The notes below the pieces were generated by a model. It made no database searches, had not been told where the DNA came from, and saw nothing but the letters and a program-made list of their open reading frames with translations. A stretch of DNA of 36,482 nt. Origin: GCA-2697345 sp045565015 (GTDB taxonomy: Bacteria; Pseudomonadota; Alphaproteobacteria; Rhodobacterales; Rhodobacteraceae). How positions within the stretch are numbered: the first letter of the stretch is position 1; every line of letters begins with the position of its first letter. A program made the position numbers and the translations under genes. Below, piece after piece: positions 25,056 to 33,338 of this stretch. The stretch is taken from contig JBJLGD010000023.1 in the NCBI GenBank assembly GCA_045565015.1, positions 1 to 36,482 on the forward strand, given 5' to 3'.

Positions 25056-25868
25056 CTAATTTTTCGGAACGGAAAATGTTAAATTGGCCCATAAACTATG
25101 CCAAACAGGATCGCCTTCAAATTTAGGTTCAAGTGGAATCAAAGCGACATTGTCTAACATGTATTCATGACCCACTGTCACTGGAACTATAGCAATTCCT
25201 TGGTCATCTGTTTTATACAATTTGATCTGAGCGCCTTCGCGTGAGTTAATCGGACGTTCAAAAAGTTCAACTTGTACATTAGCTCGTGGCTGCCCCGCCA
25301 TAAAAACTTGGACGTACATTCCATTTCTAAGGTCATCTGTATAAGGATTGGTTAAGGCAATTATTTCAATTTTAAGCCCAACTGAAACATCTTTACCTGC
25401 ACCGTCTCCAATAGCGACCAGAGACTTTGCGTGACGGCTATAGCTTTCATTAAAATCAATCTTAGGAAGGCCACGTGAAATATGTTCTTGAGGAAGCCCT
25501 TGAAAGGATTTGTGATTAACAAAGTTTATGAACTTCTCAAAATCGGAATATTTTAGTACATTATTAGAAGTTTCATGCACTAATATTGCTAAGCCATTCG
25601 GTAACCCTGGGAGTTGAAATGCAGGTCGATCACCGTTACGAGCAGAGACTTTAATTATTTTGCCAGCCTGCATAACTTCATGCCGTTTAGTGTTTATTTC
25701 TATAAAACTATAGCTGCTACCGTTAAAATTTTGTCCTATACGAAAATGAGCCTCAAAGGGCTTATAAATGCCAATTTCGTAATTGACTGGTGAAATCCAA
25801 AATTCATGGGCATAAACTGAGTTGGTAAATAGTAAGCCAAAGATAATTATCAGGGATCGTTGTAACAT
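25056..25868 (-). CDS. DUF4198 domain periplasmic protein
   Basis: A 270-residue protein with a Sec signal peptide (about residues 1-20, ending VYA-HEFW). The mature N-terminus HEFWISP is the hallmark of DUF4198 proteins, beta-rich periplasmic proteins often encoded beside nickel/cobalt or other metal uptake genes. The C-terminal half (about 185-265) includes AGQPRANVQVELF and TDDQGIAIVPV, an Ig/transthyretin-like fold. Its ATG overlaps that of the divergent HupE gene in the palindrome CATG (25866-25869). The pairing suggests a shared role in metal acquisition, by inference. Confidence 0.82.
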   Translation of the reverse strand: MLQRSLIIIFGLLFTNSVYAHEFWISPVNYEIGIYKPFEAHFRIGQNFNGSSYSFIEINTKRHEVMQAGKIIKVSARNGDRPAFQLPGLPNGLAILVHETSNNVLKYSDFEKFINFVNHKSFQGLPQEHISRGLPKIDFNESYSRHAKSLVAIGDGAGKDVSVGLKIEIIALTNPYTDDLRNGMYVQVFMAGQPRANVQVELFERPINSREGAQIKLYKTDDQGIAIVPVTVGHEYMLDNVALIPLEPKFEGDPVWHSLWANLTFSVPKN

Positions 25869-27012
25869 GTCAAAATCTTTTTTTTCTAATATGATGTTTC
25901 GTTTGGTGCTGATGTCAAGCGCTGTTATGAGCTTTTTTACATTCGCAGGGGTTCAAGCTCATGAATTACGGCCAGCAGTTGCAGATGTGACTGTAACGGC
26001 GTCAGAAGTTAAAGTTGAGTTACTCCTTTCAGTTGAGCCATTACTGGCTGGCATTGATTTAACTGAAGTTATGAATACTGACGACTCTCCTCAGGCAATT
26101 ATTTATGATCAATTACGTAGTCTGTCTGATGCAAATTTAGCAGATTTGGTAAGGCGAGAGTGGCCTTCGCTTTCGCAAGGGTTATTAATTGAAGGGGGCG
26201 GTGCTTTCAGGTTGAAAAATATTCAAGTTGTTCCTGAAACAAACTTGGATTTGCCACGCGATACTATGTTAACAATGTATGCAGACTTACCAATAGGTGA
26301 TGATCCAGTTGCACTGGGTTGGATTGCCCAAAATGGTGGCTTGGTTGTGCGTCATGGTATTGGTGAAAATGCTTATGCAGCTTTCCTTAAAGGTGGAAAG
26401 CTGAGTGCGCCTATTCCTCGTAATGGGTTTGTCAATGAGTCTAAAGTAAAGGTTTTCTGGAGTTTTATAGTGGAGGGATTTGAACATATTATCCCGAAAG
26501 GCTTAGATCATATTTTATTTGTGTTTGGGTTATTTTTATTTTCACTAGCTTGGCGACCATTACTGTTACAAATCACTACATTCACTTTGGCGCATACCAC
26601 AACATTGGGGCTATCTACACTAAGTATTATTACTATTCATGATTCGCAAATGTGGCTGGTCGAAGCGCTTATTGCTGCTTCGATTTCCTATGTTGCAATA
26701 GAAAATATTTTGCGCCCAAAGCTGGGATGGTGGCGCATTGTAATAGTCTTTTTATTCGGCTTACTACATGGATTGGGATTTGCGTCAGTCTTGGGAGATC
26801 TTGGGCTTACGCAGGGGCAATTCGTTTTATCGCTGGTTGCTTTTAATATAGGAGTCGAGTTTGGCCAATTAGCAGTAATTGCTTTGGCATTTACACTTCT
26901 AGCGTTGCCATTTGGACGCTTTGCTTTATACCAAACGGTTGTAGTTGTTCCGTGCTCTTTAGGCATAGCAATCGTGGGGGTTTGGTGGACTCTTGAAAGA
27001 GTTTTTTTATAA
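25867..27012 (+). CDS. HupE/UreJ family membrane protein
   Basis: A 381-residue protein. A signal sequence (about residues 1-30, ending VQA-HELRPA) is followed by a periplasmic domain (about 31-190) and a HupE/UreJ_2 membrane domain with about seven helices. His-rich family motifs are EHIIPKGLDHILF, TFTLAHTTTLGLS, GLLHGLGFA and NIGVEFGQ. HupE/UreJ proteins are linked to nickel (or cobalt) permeation; the metal here is not proven. ATG 25867 follows AGGGAT about 10 bases upstream, and ATG 25822 would extend it into the DUF4198 gene on the other strand. A terminator follows at 27035. Confidence 0.85.
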   Translation: MSKSFFSNMMFRLVLMSSAVMSFFTFAGVQAHELRPAVADVTVTASEVKVELLLSVEPLLAGIDLTEVMNTDDSPQAIIYDQLRSLSDANLADLVRREWPSLSQGLLIEGGGAFRLKNIQVVPETNLDLPRDTMLTMYADLPIGDDPVALGWIAQNGGLVVRHGIGENAYAAFLKGGKLSAPIPRNGFVNESKVKVFWSFIVEGFEHIIPKGLDHILFVFGLFLFSLAWRPLLLQITTFTLAHTTTLGLSTLSIITIHDSQMWLVEALIAASISYVAIENILRPKLGWWRIVIVFLFGLLHGLGFASVLGDLGLTQGQFVLSLVAFNIGVEFGQLAVIALAFTLLALPFGRFALYQTVVVVPCSLGIAIVGVWWTLERVFL

Positions 27013-27034
27013 GTTATTTTTAGAATGGCAAAAG

Positions 27035-27061
27035 AGCTTCTAAGAAAGGCTAGAAGCTTTT
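27035..27061 (+). terminator. intrinsic terminator after the HupE gene
   Basis: AGCTTCTA (27035-27042) pairs exactly with TAGAAGCT (27051-27058) across an 8-base loop. The stem is flanked by AAAAG before and TTTT after (27058-27061). It starts 22 bases after the HupE stop. The T-run is short, but position and symmetry fit. Confidence 0.7.
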
Positions 27062-27170
27062 GAACCTGATCGAGTATGAAGGCATTTTACGAAGCGTGAG
27101 CTCTAAAATCGTGCCTAAAGACCCTTTGGAACGGACCACTTGATAATATCAGATGCTTATTTAATTTAAA

Positions 27171-27224
27171 TGGTACCCCCCACACGGACTCGAACCGCGG
27201 TCCTATCGATTACAAATCAGCTGG
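27171..27224 (-). other. 3' fragment of a tRNA-Thr(UGU)-like gene (possible attachment-site scar)
   Basis: On the minus strand this reads CCAGCTGATTTGTAATC, then a variable region, a complete T-arm (CGCGG-TTCGAGT-CCGTG) and an encoded TACCA 3' end. The loop TTTGTAA gives anticodon UGU. No D-arm or 5' acceptor strand precedes it; instead the sequence is the end of the RraA-like gene, whose TGA stop (27217-27219) lies in the anticodon stem. Integrases commonly leave 3' tRNA halves at element ends, so this may mark one edge of the accessory cluster. No integrase or second copy is visible. Confidence 0.7.
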
Positions 27225-27885
27225 TTTTATCTTCAACCTTTTTTGAGGCACCGGATAACACACCTAATTTTTCACCAGCAAGCATTTTCTTATGTCCATC
27301 AAATTCCGTACTCATTTTTGCTAAAGCCCAGTCAACATCTTTTTCCGCACTTTGCGTATCCATAATTAGTACACCAGAGAAATCCGCAATCACAATATCC
27401 CCGGGATTTACTACGGCACCACCAACCGAAATAGGTACATTAAATGAACCACCATTGTCGTAGATACGTGTCGTTATTGGTGAGGTTCCTTTGCACCATA
27501 CTGGTAAATTATATTCCTTTATTTCGGGAATATCGGTACAGGGTCCATCTAGCACGACTCCATTGCAGCCGGAGGCAACAATTGCAGCTGCGACGCCGCC
27601 GCCTAAGCATGCGTGCTTGTCATCTCCTAGTCTATCAATACATAATATATCCCCCGGTCTTAAAAATTGGATAATGTGGTGAAGAAGTGTAGAGTCTTGA
27701 CCGGGAATTGCCAGAGTTACTGCGGTACCGGATATAGTTAAATTATCACCCAAAATATTTTGAATTCTGCGATCTGCAAAGCCCATATTACGAATATGAC
27801 CTATTGTGGCTGTCTCTGTTCGCGAACATTTCTCTACAAGCTTTTGGTCAGCCTGGTTTGGCATTTCATTAATTATATAACTCAT
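27217..27885 (-). CDS. RraA-like family protein
   Basis: A 222-residue member of the RraA/HMG-CHA-aldolase-like fold, which includes the RNase E inhibitor RraA and 4-hydroxy-4-methyl-2-oxoglutarate aldolases. The core GGGVAAAIVASGCNGVVLDG is recognisable, followed by GPCTDIPEI where aldolases have G-x-x-R-D. The substrate-binding Arg thus seems absent and the reaction is unknown. ATG 27885 has GAGGGTG just upstream, and the GntR regulator ends 11 bases before it, so they form an operon. The last residues and stop come from a tRNA-like fragment, suggesting a truncated or altered C-terminus. Confidence 0.83.
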   Translation of the reverse strand: MSYIINEMPNQADQKLVEKCSRTETATIGHIRNMGFADRRIQNILGDNLTISGTAVTLAIPGQDSTLLHHIIQFLRPGDILCIDRLGDDKHACLGGGVAAAIVASGCNGVVLDGPCTDIPEIKEYNLPVWCKGTSPITTRIYDNGGSFNVPISVGGAVVNPGDIVIADFSGVLIMDTQSAEKDVDWALAKMSTEFDGHKKMLAGEKLGVLSGASKKVEDKTS

Positions 27886-27896
27886 TTTAACACCCT

Positions 27897-28605
27897 CTAA
27901 ATATTTTCCAGTTTTATTTTTATTTCCTTATAAGTCCGCATTCTATGATCGTCTAAAATTAAAGAGGCCGCATCAAAGTCTTTTTTTAAAACGGCGTCCA
28001 TTAGTCTTTGATGTTCTTCTTGTACTTGGTTAAACGCAGGGTCAGTTAACGCTAAATTGATTCCTAAAACTCTGCGATACCTTTCGATATGATTTGTAAG
28101 ATTATCTAAGACTTTTAATTCCCACCAGGATCCACAAGCAGAAAGTAGTGAGTAATGATATTTCCGATGCATCTCTTCTTTTCTTTCGTTAAAAGCCGTA
28201 TCTGTGTCATCATGAAGTTTCTCCAATTTTGACATCCTGTGGTAAGCTGCAATTATTTGCGCTTCCCAGTTAACATCGCCTAACTTCATTGAAGCCCTCA
28301 GTGCATTTAATTCGAGATATTTACGAAGATCAATTAATTGTTGGTAATCTTTCTTTGAGATAGGAGAAACCTTGAATCCAGATTTTCCAATTGCCGTAAC
28401 AAAACTTTCAGAAGCAAGCCTAGCGAGTGCCTCCCTCAAGGGACTAGTACCGGTCTCGTACCTACTTTTGAGCGTTTCAGTTTTTAGCGATTGTTCGGGT
28501 TTAAGTTCGCCACTTCTTATGTCTCTTTGTATTTCAGTATAAACTTTTATAGCTAGTGTGGTCGGTTGAGAAATCTCTAAAATATCTAATTCCTTTCTGA
28601 ATCAT
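27897..28605 (-). CDS. GntR-family regulator (FCD domain), start region frameshifted or non-canonical
   Basis: A FadR-subfamily transcription factor: N-terminal winged helix-turn-helix (LAIKVYTEIQRDIRSGEL, SPLREALARLASESFV) and a C-terminal all-helical FCD ligand domain (about 80-220). The frame containing the domain has no ATG, GTG or TTG upstream of its own helix-turn-helix; the first is a TTG at 28439, inside the recognition helix, which would delete DNA binding. ATG 28605 is one base out of frame, and removing one base near 28592-28596 gives MIQKELDILEIS joined to the rest. A non-standard ATT start is the other option. It is divergent from ggt and probably controls it and the RraA-like gene. 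Confidence 0.85.
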
Positions 28606-28639
28606 AAAATAAGTACCCTTATTATATTTGTAATTTTTC

Positions 28640-28663
28640 TACGAATAAACTAAAATTTTCGTA
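28640..28663. promoter_or_regulatory. candidate operator in the GntR-ggt divergent spacer
   Basis: TACGAA (28640-28645) and TTCGTA (28658-28663) are perfect inverted repeats separated by 12 bases, inside the 172-base spacer between the GntR gene and ggt. GntR/FCD regulators usually bind short inverted repeats in their own divergent promoters. The same TTCGTAAAT sequence appears upstream of the GhrA-like gene, near 31359-31367. A candidate only. Confidence 0.35.
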
Positions 28664-28777
28664 AATATATGATTTAGATAATTGCATTAATTTTATATAA
28701 TAGAAAGTAGTATTGATTGTTTATTCCCAAATTTAATAATTGATAGTTCAACTAAAAATTTAAAAAGGATTTATCAA

Positions 28778-30375
28778 ATGAATAGAAATGTTGAGCAGTG
28801 GCAGATAATTAAAAATGCTATCAAGTCTGAACGTGGCGTAGTTGCAGCTCAGAATTGGAGAGCTGCGGCGTCTGGTGCCGACATATTAGCTAAGGGTGGG
28901 AATGCCGTTGATGCAGCGATCGCCTGTGCGCTTTCACTTAGTGTTGTGGAACCTTGGATGTGTGGTTTAGGCGGAAGTGGATACATTGTAATTTGGTTAG
29001 CAAAAGAAAAGCGAGCAGTCGCTATTGATTTCCAGGGTACATTACCCTCAAAGATTTCATTTGATGATTACCCTTTAGATCCTGGCGTACCAAACTCAAT
29101 TATGGGATTTCCAGGTATATTTAATAATCAGAATGTTACGGGGTATAAGTCAATCACCGTACCAGGAGCCGTTGCAGGATTTTCACAGGCACTTCACAAG
29201 TTTGGAAAATTGGGGTTTGATACGGTTATTAACCCTACAATTGAATTAGCAGAAAGAGGACTTCCTGTTGATTGGTTTGCTAATCTTCAGATATCACTAG
29301 AGTCCTCTGAGCTATCGAAATTTCAACCATCCTCTAGTGTTTATTTGCCAGATGGCTTCCCACCACAGACAGAGCAATTTCTTAAACTAGGTAATCTTCA
29401 GAAAACTTTAAGGAAACTAGCAGATAATGGTCCTGAAGATTTTTATAATGGAGAATTAGCAGAGTATTTAGTTTCAGATTTAAAAGCAGGTGGAAGCCGT
29501 ATCGATTTAGAGGACTTAAGTATTTATAGTGCAATTGAAACAGAACCCCTTGTTGGAATGCACCAAGGCCATCATTTATTTACTCCCGGCCCGACTAGTG
29601 GTGGGGAGCGCCTTAATGAAGCTTTAAAATTTGTGGAAGAGAACTTAGATTACAGCAAACCTTTAGGCGCAGAGACTTATTTAGTTTATGCTCAAGCATT
29701 AAATAAAGCCTTTATTAGTCATAGGAAAAAGCTTGGCCGGTTAATAAATCAGGGCTGCACCTCTCATATGAGTTCCGTTGATATGCAGATGGTAATATGG
29801 TTGCTTTGACATATACATTATTAAATAGGTTCGGTTCAAAAGTTGTTTTACCTAAAACTGGAGTAATAATGAATAATTCAGTTTCATATTTTGACCCACG
29901 ACCTGGATATCCTACTTCTATGCAAGGAGGTAAAAGAATAAACTCTTCTAATATGTGCCCAACTGTTTGTGTAAAAGATGGGGAGGCAAAATTTTCGATA
30001 GGGGCTTCTGGTGCAAACCATATCGTACCGTGCACTATGCAATTGGCAGCGTTTTTGCTGGATTATAATCTTACTTTAGAGGAAGCATTTAATCTACCTA
30101 GAATAGATGTAAATGAAACTAGTCTGATCACGGTTGATCCCGATGTTGGTAACGAAACAATAAGTAAACTAAGTAAGAGTTTCGAAATAAATATTGCGCA
30201 AAATTTGGTATTTCCTAAACTATACTCCTGCCCAAGTGGAGTTTACAGGGATACAAAATCTGGTAATACGTTCGGTTTTGGGGATAGGAATAGTCCTGTC
30301 GCGGGAGCATGTTCTGAGGGCCTATACAAGTTAAGTAGTGAAGGTACTTTTAATGCCATTAAGGTGCGTGCATAA
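28778..30375 (+). pseudogene. ggt: gamma-glutamyltransferase family protein, frameshifted in the middle
   Basis: Two overlapping frames (28778-29809 and 29797-30375) encode one roughly 531-residue gamma-glutamyltransferase/hydrolase. The large-subunit part has GNAVDAAIACALSLSVVEPWMCGLGGSGY. The small-subunit part has the nucleophile Thr in CTSHMSSVD, VVLPKTGVIMNNSVSYFDP, NSSNMCPTV and IGASGANHI. The break is right after SSVD: dropping AT at 29783-29784 gives VDADGNMVALT, the expected family sequence. As written the first product ends before most of the small subunit. No signal peptide is obvious, so the enzyme would be cytoplasmic, unlike E. coli Ggt. AAAAAGGAT precedes ATG 28778. It converges with the GhrA-like gene. 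Confidence 0.85.
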
Positions 30376-30383
30376 AGAAGCTA

Positions 30384-31313
30384 TTAGTAATTTTTTCCTG
30401 GTGGGATTAGCTCTTTTATGGGATCTCCAGAAATAAATTTTCTAACATTTTCTGCAATAGCTTTTCCACCAGCGACTGGATCAATAAGACTTGCGATGTG
30501 GGGTGTGACGAGGATGTCTTTATGTTTCCAAAAAGGGTGTCCTTTAGTTAATGGCTCAACTTCAAACACATCTAAAGTTGCCGCTCTAATTTTTTTATTT
30601 TCAATAGCATTTAGTAGATCACTTTCATTAAGATGAGGACCTCTGGCAACATTTATTATACAAGAACCGTCCTTCATTTTATTAAAAAAAGAATTATTCA
30701 TAATTCCAGTTGTCTCTGGGGTTAAAGGGAGCATACAAACAACAATTTCGGCCTTACTTAAAAATGCGTCTAAGCCTGCGTTTCCAGTATAGCTTTCGAT
30801 ACCTTCGATCGATTTCTCGCTTTTAGCCCAACCCAGAACATTAAAACCGATTTTTGAAAGAGTTTTTGCGCAATCTGCTCCAAGGTTTCCTAGTCCCATA
30901 ATACCAACTGTTCGATAATTAGCAGGAGGTTCTATAACCTGATTCCATTCTTCTGCCTTTTGAGAAGCTTCCACTTCTGGAAGTTTTCTATGTAATCTGA
31001 GAACGTGCAATACTACATATTCACGCATTCTTGTACTCAAATCATCGCCGGTTAGTCGAACTATTGGGATATGAGTAGGAAGATATTTATCTTTCAAAAT
31101 ATGATCAATTCCAGAACCAATCGAGAAAATACATTTTAAGTTTGGAAAGGTCCTTAGCCAACCCTCTTCTGGCAACCACACTATTGCCAAATCAATCGAG
31201 TCTTCGTCTATTACTTCCTCTGATAAGAAAATTTCATGTTCTGGTAGCAAATCGACCATATGGTCTTTCCACCAAACAGCACGGCTTTGGCCAACTTTTA
31301 AAACAATTTTCAA
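30384..31313 (-). CDS. D-2-hydroxyacid dehydrogenase, GhrA-like
   Basis: A 309-residue NAD(P)-dependent dehydrogenase, probably reducing glyoxylate/hydroxypyruvate-type 2-oxo acids. The Rossmann domain motif GIMGLGNLGADCA (about residues 138-150) and the catalytic set Arg (INVARGPHL), Glu (LDVFEVEPL) and His (VTPHIAS) are all present. The N-terminal GSGIDHIL and GDDLSTRMREYV match the GhrA branch. It converges with ggt with an 8-base gap. Upstream lies a 72-base spacer and then the small RAM-domain gene on the same strand. Substrate is not certain. Confidence 0.87.
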   Translation of the reverse strand: MKIVLKVGQSRAVWWKDHMVDLLPEHEIFLSEEVIDEDSIDLAIVWLPEEGWLRTFPNLKCIFSIGSGIDHILKDKYLPTHIPIVRLTGDDLSTRMREYVVLHVLRLHRKLPEVEASQKAEEWNQVIEPPANYRTVGIMGLGNLGADCAKTLSKIGFNVLGWAKSEKSIEGIESYTGNAGLDAFLSKAEIVVCMLPLTPETTGIMNNSFFNKMKDGSCIINVARGPHLNESDLLNAIENKKIRAATLDVFEVEPLTKGHPFWKHKDILVTPHIASLIDPVAGGKAIAENVRKFISGDPIKELIPPGKNY

Positions 31314-31385
31314 ATTACTTCCTCTAAAAATTTTATTTTATATTCGCATATATTAATATATTCGTAAATCAGAGAAATATCACAT

Positions 31386-31622
31386 CTAAAAAGCCTTAAA
31401 AGTTAAAGTAGTAAGTGTTCTTTTTATTCCTTTGATATTTAGGATATTGTCATTAATAAACGTACTTATATCTTCTTCATCTGAAATATAGAGTTTTAAG
31501 AACAGGTCAAAGTCACCACTCGTGGAATAAAGTTCGGAGTGAATTTCTTTAAGAATGATATCTTTAGCTACCTTTAAGGTTTTTCCTGGTTTGCAACGAA
31601 TTTGGACAAAGACGCAATTCAT
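31386..31622 (-). CDS. stand-alone Lrp/AsnC ligand-binding (RAM) domain protein
   Basis: A 78-residue protein equal to the C-terminal RAM domain of Lrp/AsnC regulators without the DNA-binding half. It starts VFVQIRCKPGKTLKVA and has STSGDFDLFLKLYI (the Gly-Asp-Phe-Asp motif) and IKGIKRTLTTLTF. Such proteins form dimers or decamers that bind amino acids and may act with full-length regulators. The start at 31622 is followed by a complete fold, so this is a normal small gene, not a truncation. It lies between a SDR and the GhrA-like gene on the same strand. Confidence 0.85.
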   Translation of the reverse strand: MNCVFVQIRCKPGKTLKVAKDIILKEIHSELYSTSGDFDLFLKLYISDEEDISTFINDNILNIKGIKRTLTTLTFKAF

Positions 31623-31708
31623 ATTTTTCTCCGTTTTATAATTTATTATTTTTAGACTTTAATTATATTAACTTAAAGCTGTGAAAAAGCATATTTATTA
31701 TTCATATT

Positions 31709-32440
31709 TTATGGAGGGATTACTTTACCGTCCCAAGCAAAACATTTTCCAGTATCATCGGCTTTGAGATTAAATAAGACAGACATTAGTCTAGTAGCTG
31801 CAAAATTTGGTGTAAATAATTTCCCCTCTGGAACCCCTCTTTGGAATGGTTTTGATAGATTACTATCTACCGTACCAGGGTGAAGACCAACAATAATAGA
31901 TTTCTTATTTCGGCGGGTTAATTCAATTGCTGAATTTTTTATTATCATATTTAATGCAGCTTTAGATGCCCGGTAAGCATACCAGCCACCGAGTCTATTG
32001 TCACTTACACTTCCTACTCGCGCAGATAAAATCGCGGCGATTGAAACACTTTCTTTTGTTAATAAGGGAAAAAAATGTTTAGCAATTAATGCAGGGCCTA
32101 TAGTATTAATCATGAAGGCTTTTTGAAATTTTTCACTTGAAATATCTCTAAGAGATTTTTCAGGTTTAATATCCGAGTCAGATAGCATACCAGTAGCTAC
32201 AATTAAAAGGTCAATAGTTCCCTGTTTCGAGACATATTCTGAAGCTTTTATGATGCTTTTCTCACTCTGCAAATCGATAGGGTGGGGATAAACATTCTGC
32301 GACTCAGATTTAATACTTTTCCGTGAAAGAGCAAAAACATTATAATAGTTCTCTGAATTTGAAATACTTTCAACTAGCGCGTTGCCAATAGCTCCGCTTG
32401 AACCAATAATGACAGCATTCTTTTGTTTTAAATCTAACAT
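31709..32440 (-). CDS. short-chain dehydrogenase/reductase (CsgA-like)
   Basis: A 243-residue SDR. The cofactor motif is IGSSGAIG (residues 12-19), with LSRKS after strand 2, NTIGPALIAKHF, catalytic Ser in ILSARVGS, and the YAYRASK motif (Tyr and Lys). The GGWYAYRASKAALNM stretch and PGTVDSNLSKPF are typical of the C-factor/CsgA-like SDR group. The substrate is unknown. It is divergent from the next SDR across a 72-base spacer. Confidence 0.87.
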   Translation of the reverse strand: MLDLKQKNAVIIGSSGAIGNALVESISNSENYYNVFALSRKSIKSESQNVYPHPIDLQSEKSIIKASEYVSKQGTIDLLIVATGMLSDSDIKPEKSLRDISSEKFQKAFMINTIGPALIAKHFFPLLTKESVSIAAILSARVGSVSDNRLGGWYAYRASKAALNMIIKNSAIELTRRNKKSIIVGLHPGTVDSNLSKPFQRGVPEGKLFTPNFAATRLMSVLFNLKADDTGKCFAWDGKVIPP

Positions 32441-32512
32441 TAATACCTTTGTCCAATATGCGTAATGTGATACTCTTATTTATAAATATTAATAACTGAA
32501 GATTAGTCGTTT

Positions 32513-33328
32513 ATGAAGTTAAATAAATCCTTAATTATCATTACAGGTGGAGCTAACGGAATTGGTAGAGCTATTGCGGAGAGATTCGCAAAAGAAGGTG
32601 CAAAAGTTGTAGTTGCGGATACAGATTATGAAAGAGCGGCTGAGTTAGCGGAACTGATCGGAGGAGTTAGTTTTTTTTGCGATGTAAGTAAAGAACAGAG
32701 CATCATCGACCTGGTAACAAATGTAGAGAGTAAATATGGGACCATTGATCTTTTCTGTTCAAATGCTGGCGTCATTTTTGATCAACCTGATAACGCAACC
32801 TCAACAGAAAATATAGACTGGCAAATATCTTGGGATGTGAACGTAATGGCCCATGTTTATGCAGCTAGGGCCTGTCTTCCTGCTATGATTAAAAAAGGAG
32901 GTGGTTATTTTTTACAAATAATATCAGCCGCTGGGTTACTTAGTCAAATTGGAAATGCCGCATACTCAACGACCAAACACGCGTCTATTGGGTTTGCTGA
33001 GTCTTTATTTATTTCTCATGTTGATGACGGGATAAAAGTATCAGTTGTTTGCCCTCAGTATGTAGCAACATCAATGATAGATTTAGACTATTCAGAGGTT
33101 CATAAATATCCTGAGGATATTCTTTCGGTTTCAGAGGTTGCTGATGTTGTGGTTCAAGGTTTAAAAGATGAAGAGTTTTTAATTTTACCGCATCCAGAGG
33201 TTAAAAAGCACTTCCATAAAAAAGCTACTGACTATCAGCGATGGTTGAGTGGGATGAATAAAATCAAAAAAAAAGCACTGAGTACGCATGGTGATTTAAG
33301 TATTAAATCGATTATAAAATCGCTTTAA
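32513..33328 (+). CDS. short-chain dehydrogenase/reductase
   Basis: A 271-residue classical SDR. TGGANGIGRAIAERF is the Rossmann motif (residues 11-25), VVADTD gives an acidic residue after strand 2 (NAD preference), and CDVSKEQS, CSNAGV, catalytic Ser in QIISAAGLL and YSTTKHA (Tyr and Lys) follow. A C-terminal extension of about 60 residues includes LPHPEVKKHFHKKATDYQRWL, often seen in SDRs of unknown substrate. No convincing Shine-Dalgarno precedes ATG 32513. It converges with the GST gene with a 10-base gap. Confidence 0.87.
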   Translation: MKLNKSLIIITGGANGIGRAIAERFAKEGAKVVVADTDYERAAELAELIGGVSFFCDVSKEQSIIDLVTNVESKYGTIDLFCSNAGVIFDQPDNATSTENIDWQISWDVNVMAHVYAARACLPAMIKKGGGYFLQIISAAGLLSQIGNAAYSTTKHASIGFAESLFISHVDDGIKVSVVCPQYVATSMIDLDYSEVHKYPEDILSVSEVADVVVQGLKDEEFLILPHPEVKKHFHKKATDYQRWLSGMNKIKKKALSTHGDLSIKSIIKSL

Positions 33329-33338
33329 CTCTTCCTAT

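Noticed and set aside
27171..27260. Complete tRNA-Thr gene
   Set aside because: No D-arm or 5' acceptor strand complementary to the 3' end lies upstream on the minus strand; the anticodon stem pairs poorly.
31386..31622. Truncated Lrp/AsnC regulator
   Set aside because: The 78-residue RAM domain is complete, and stand-alone forms are a known normal type; no helix-turn-helix remnant lies upstream.
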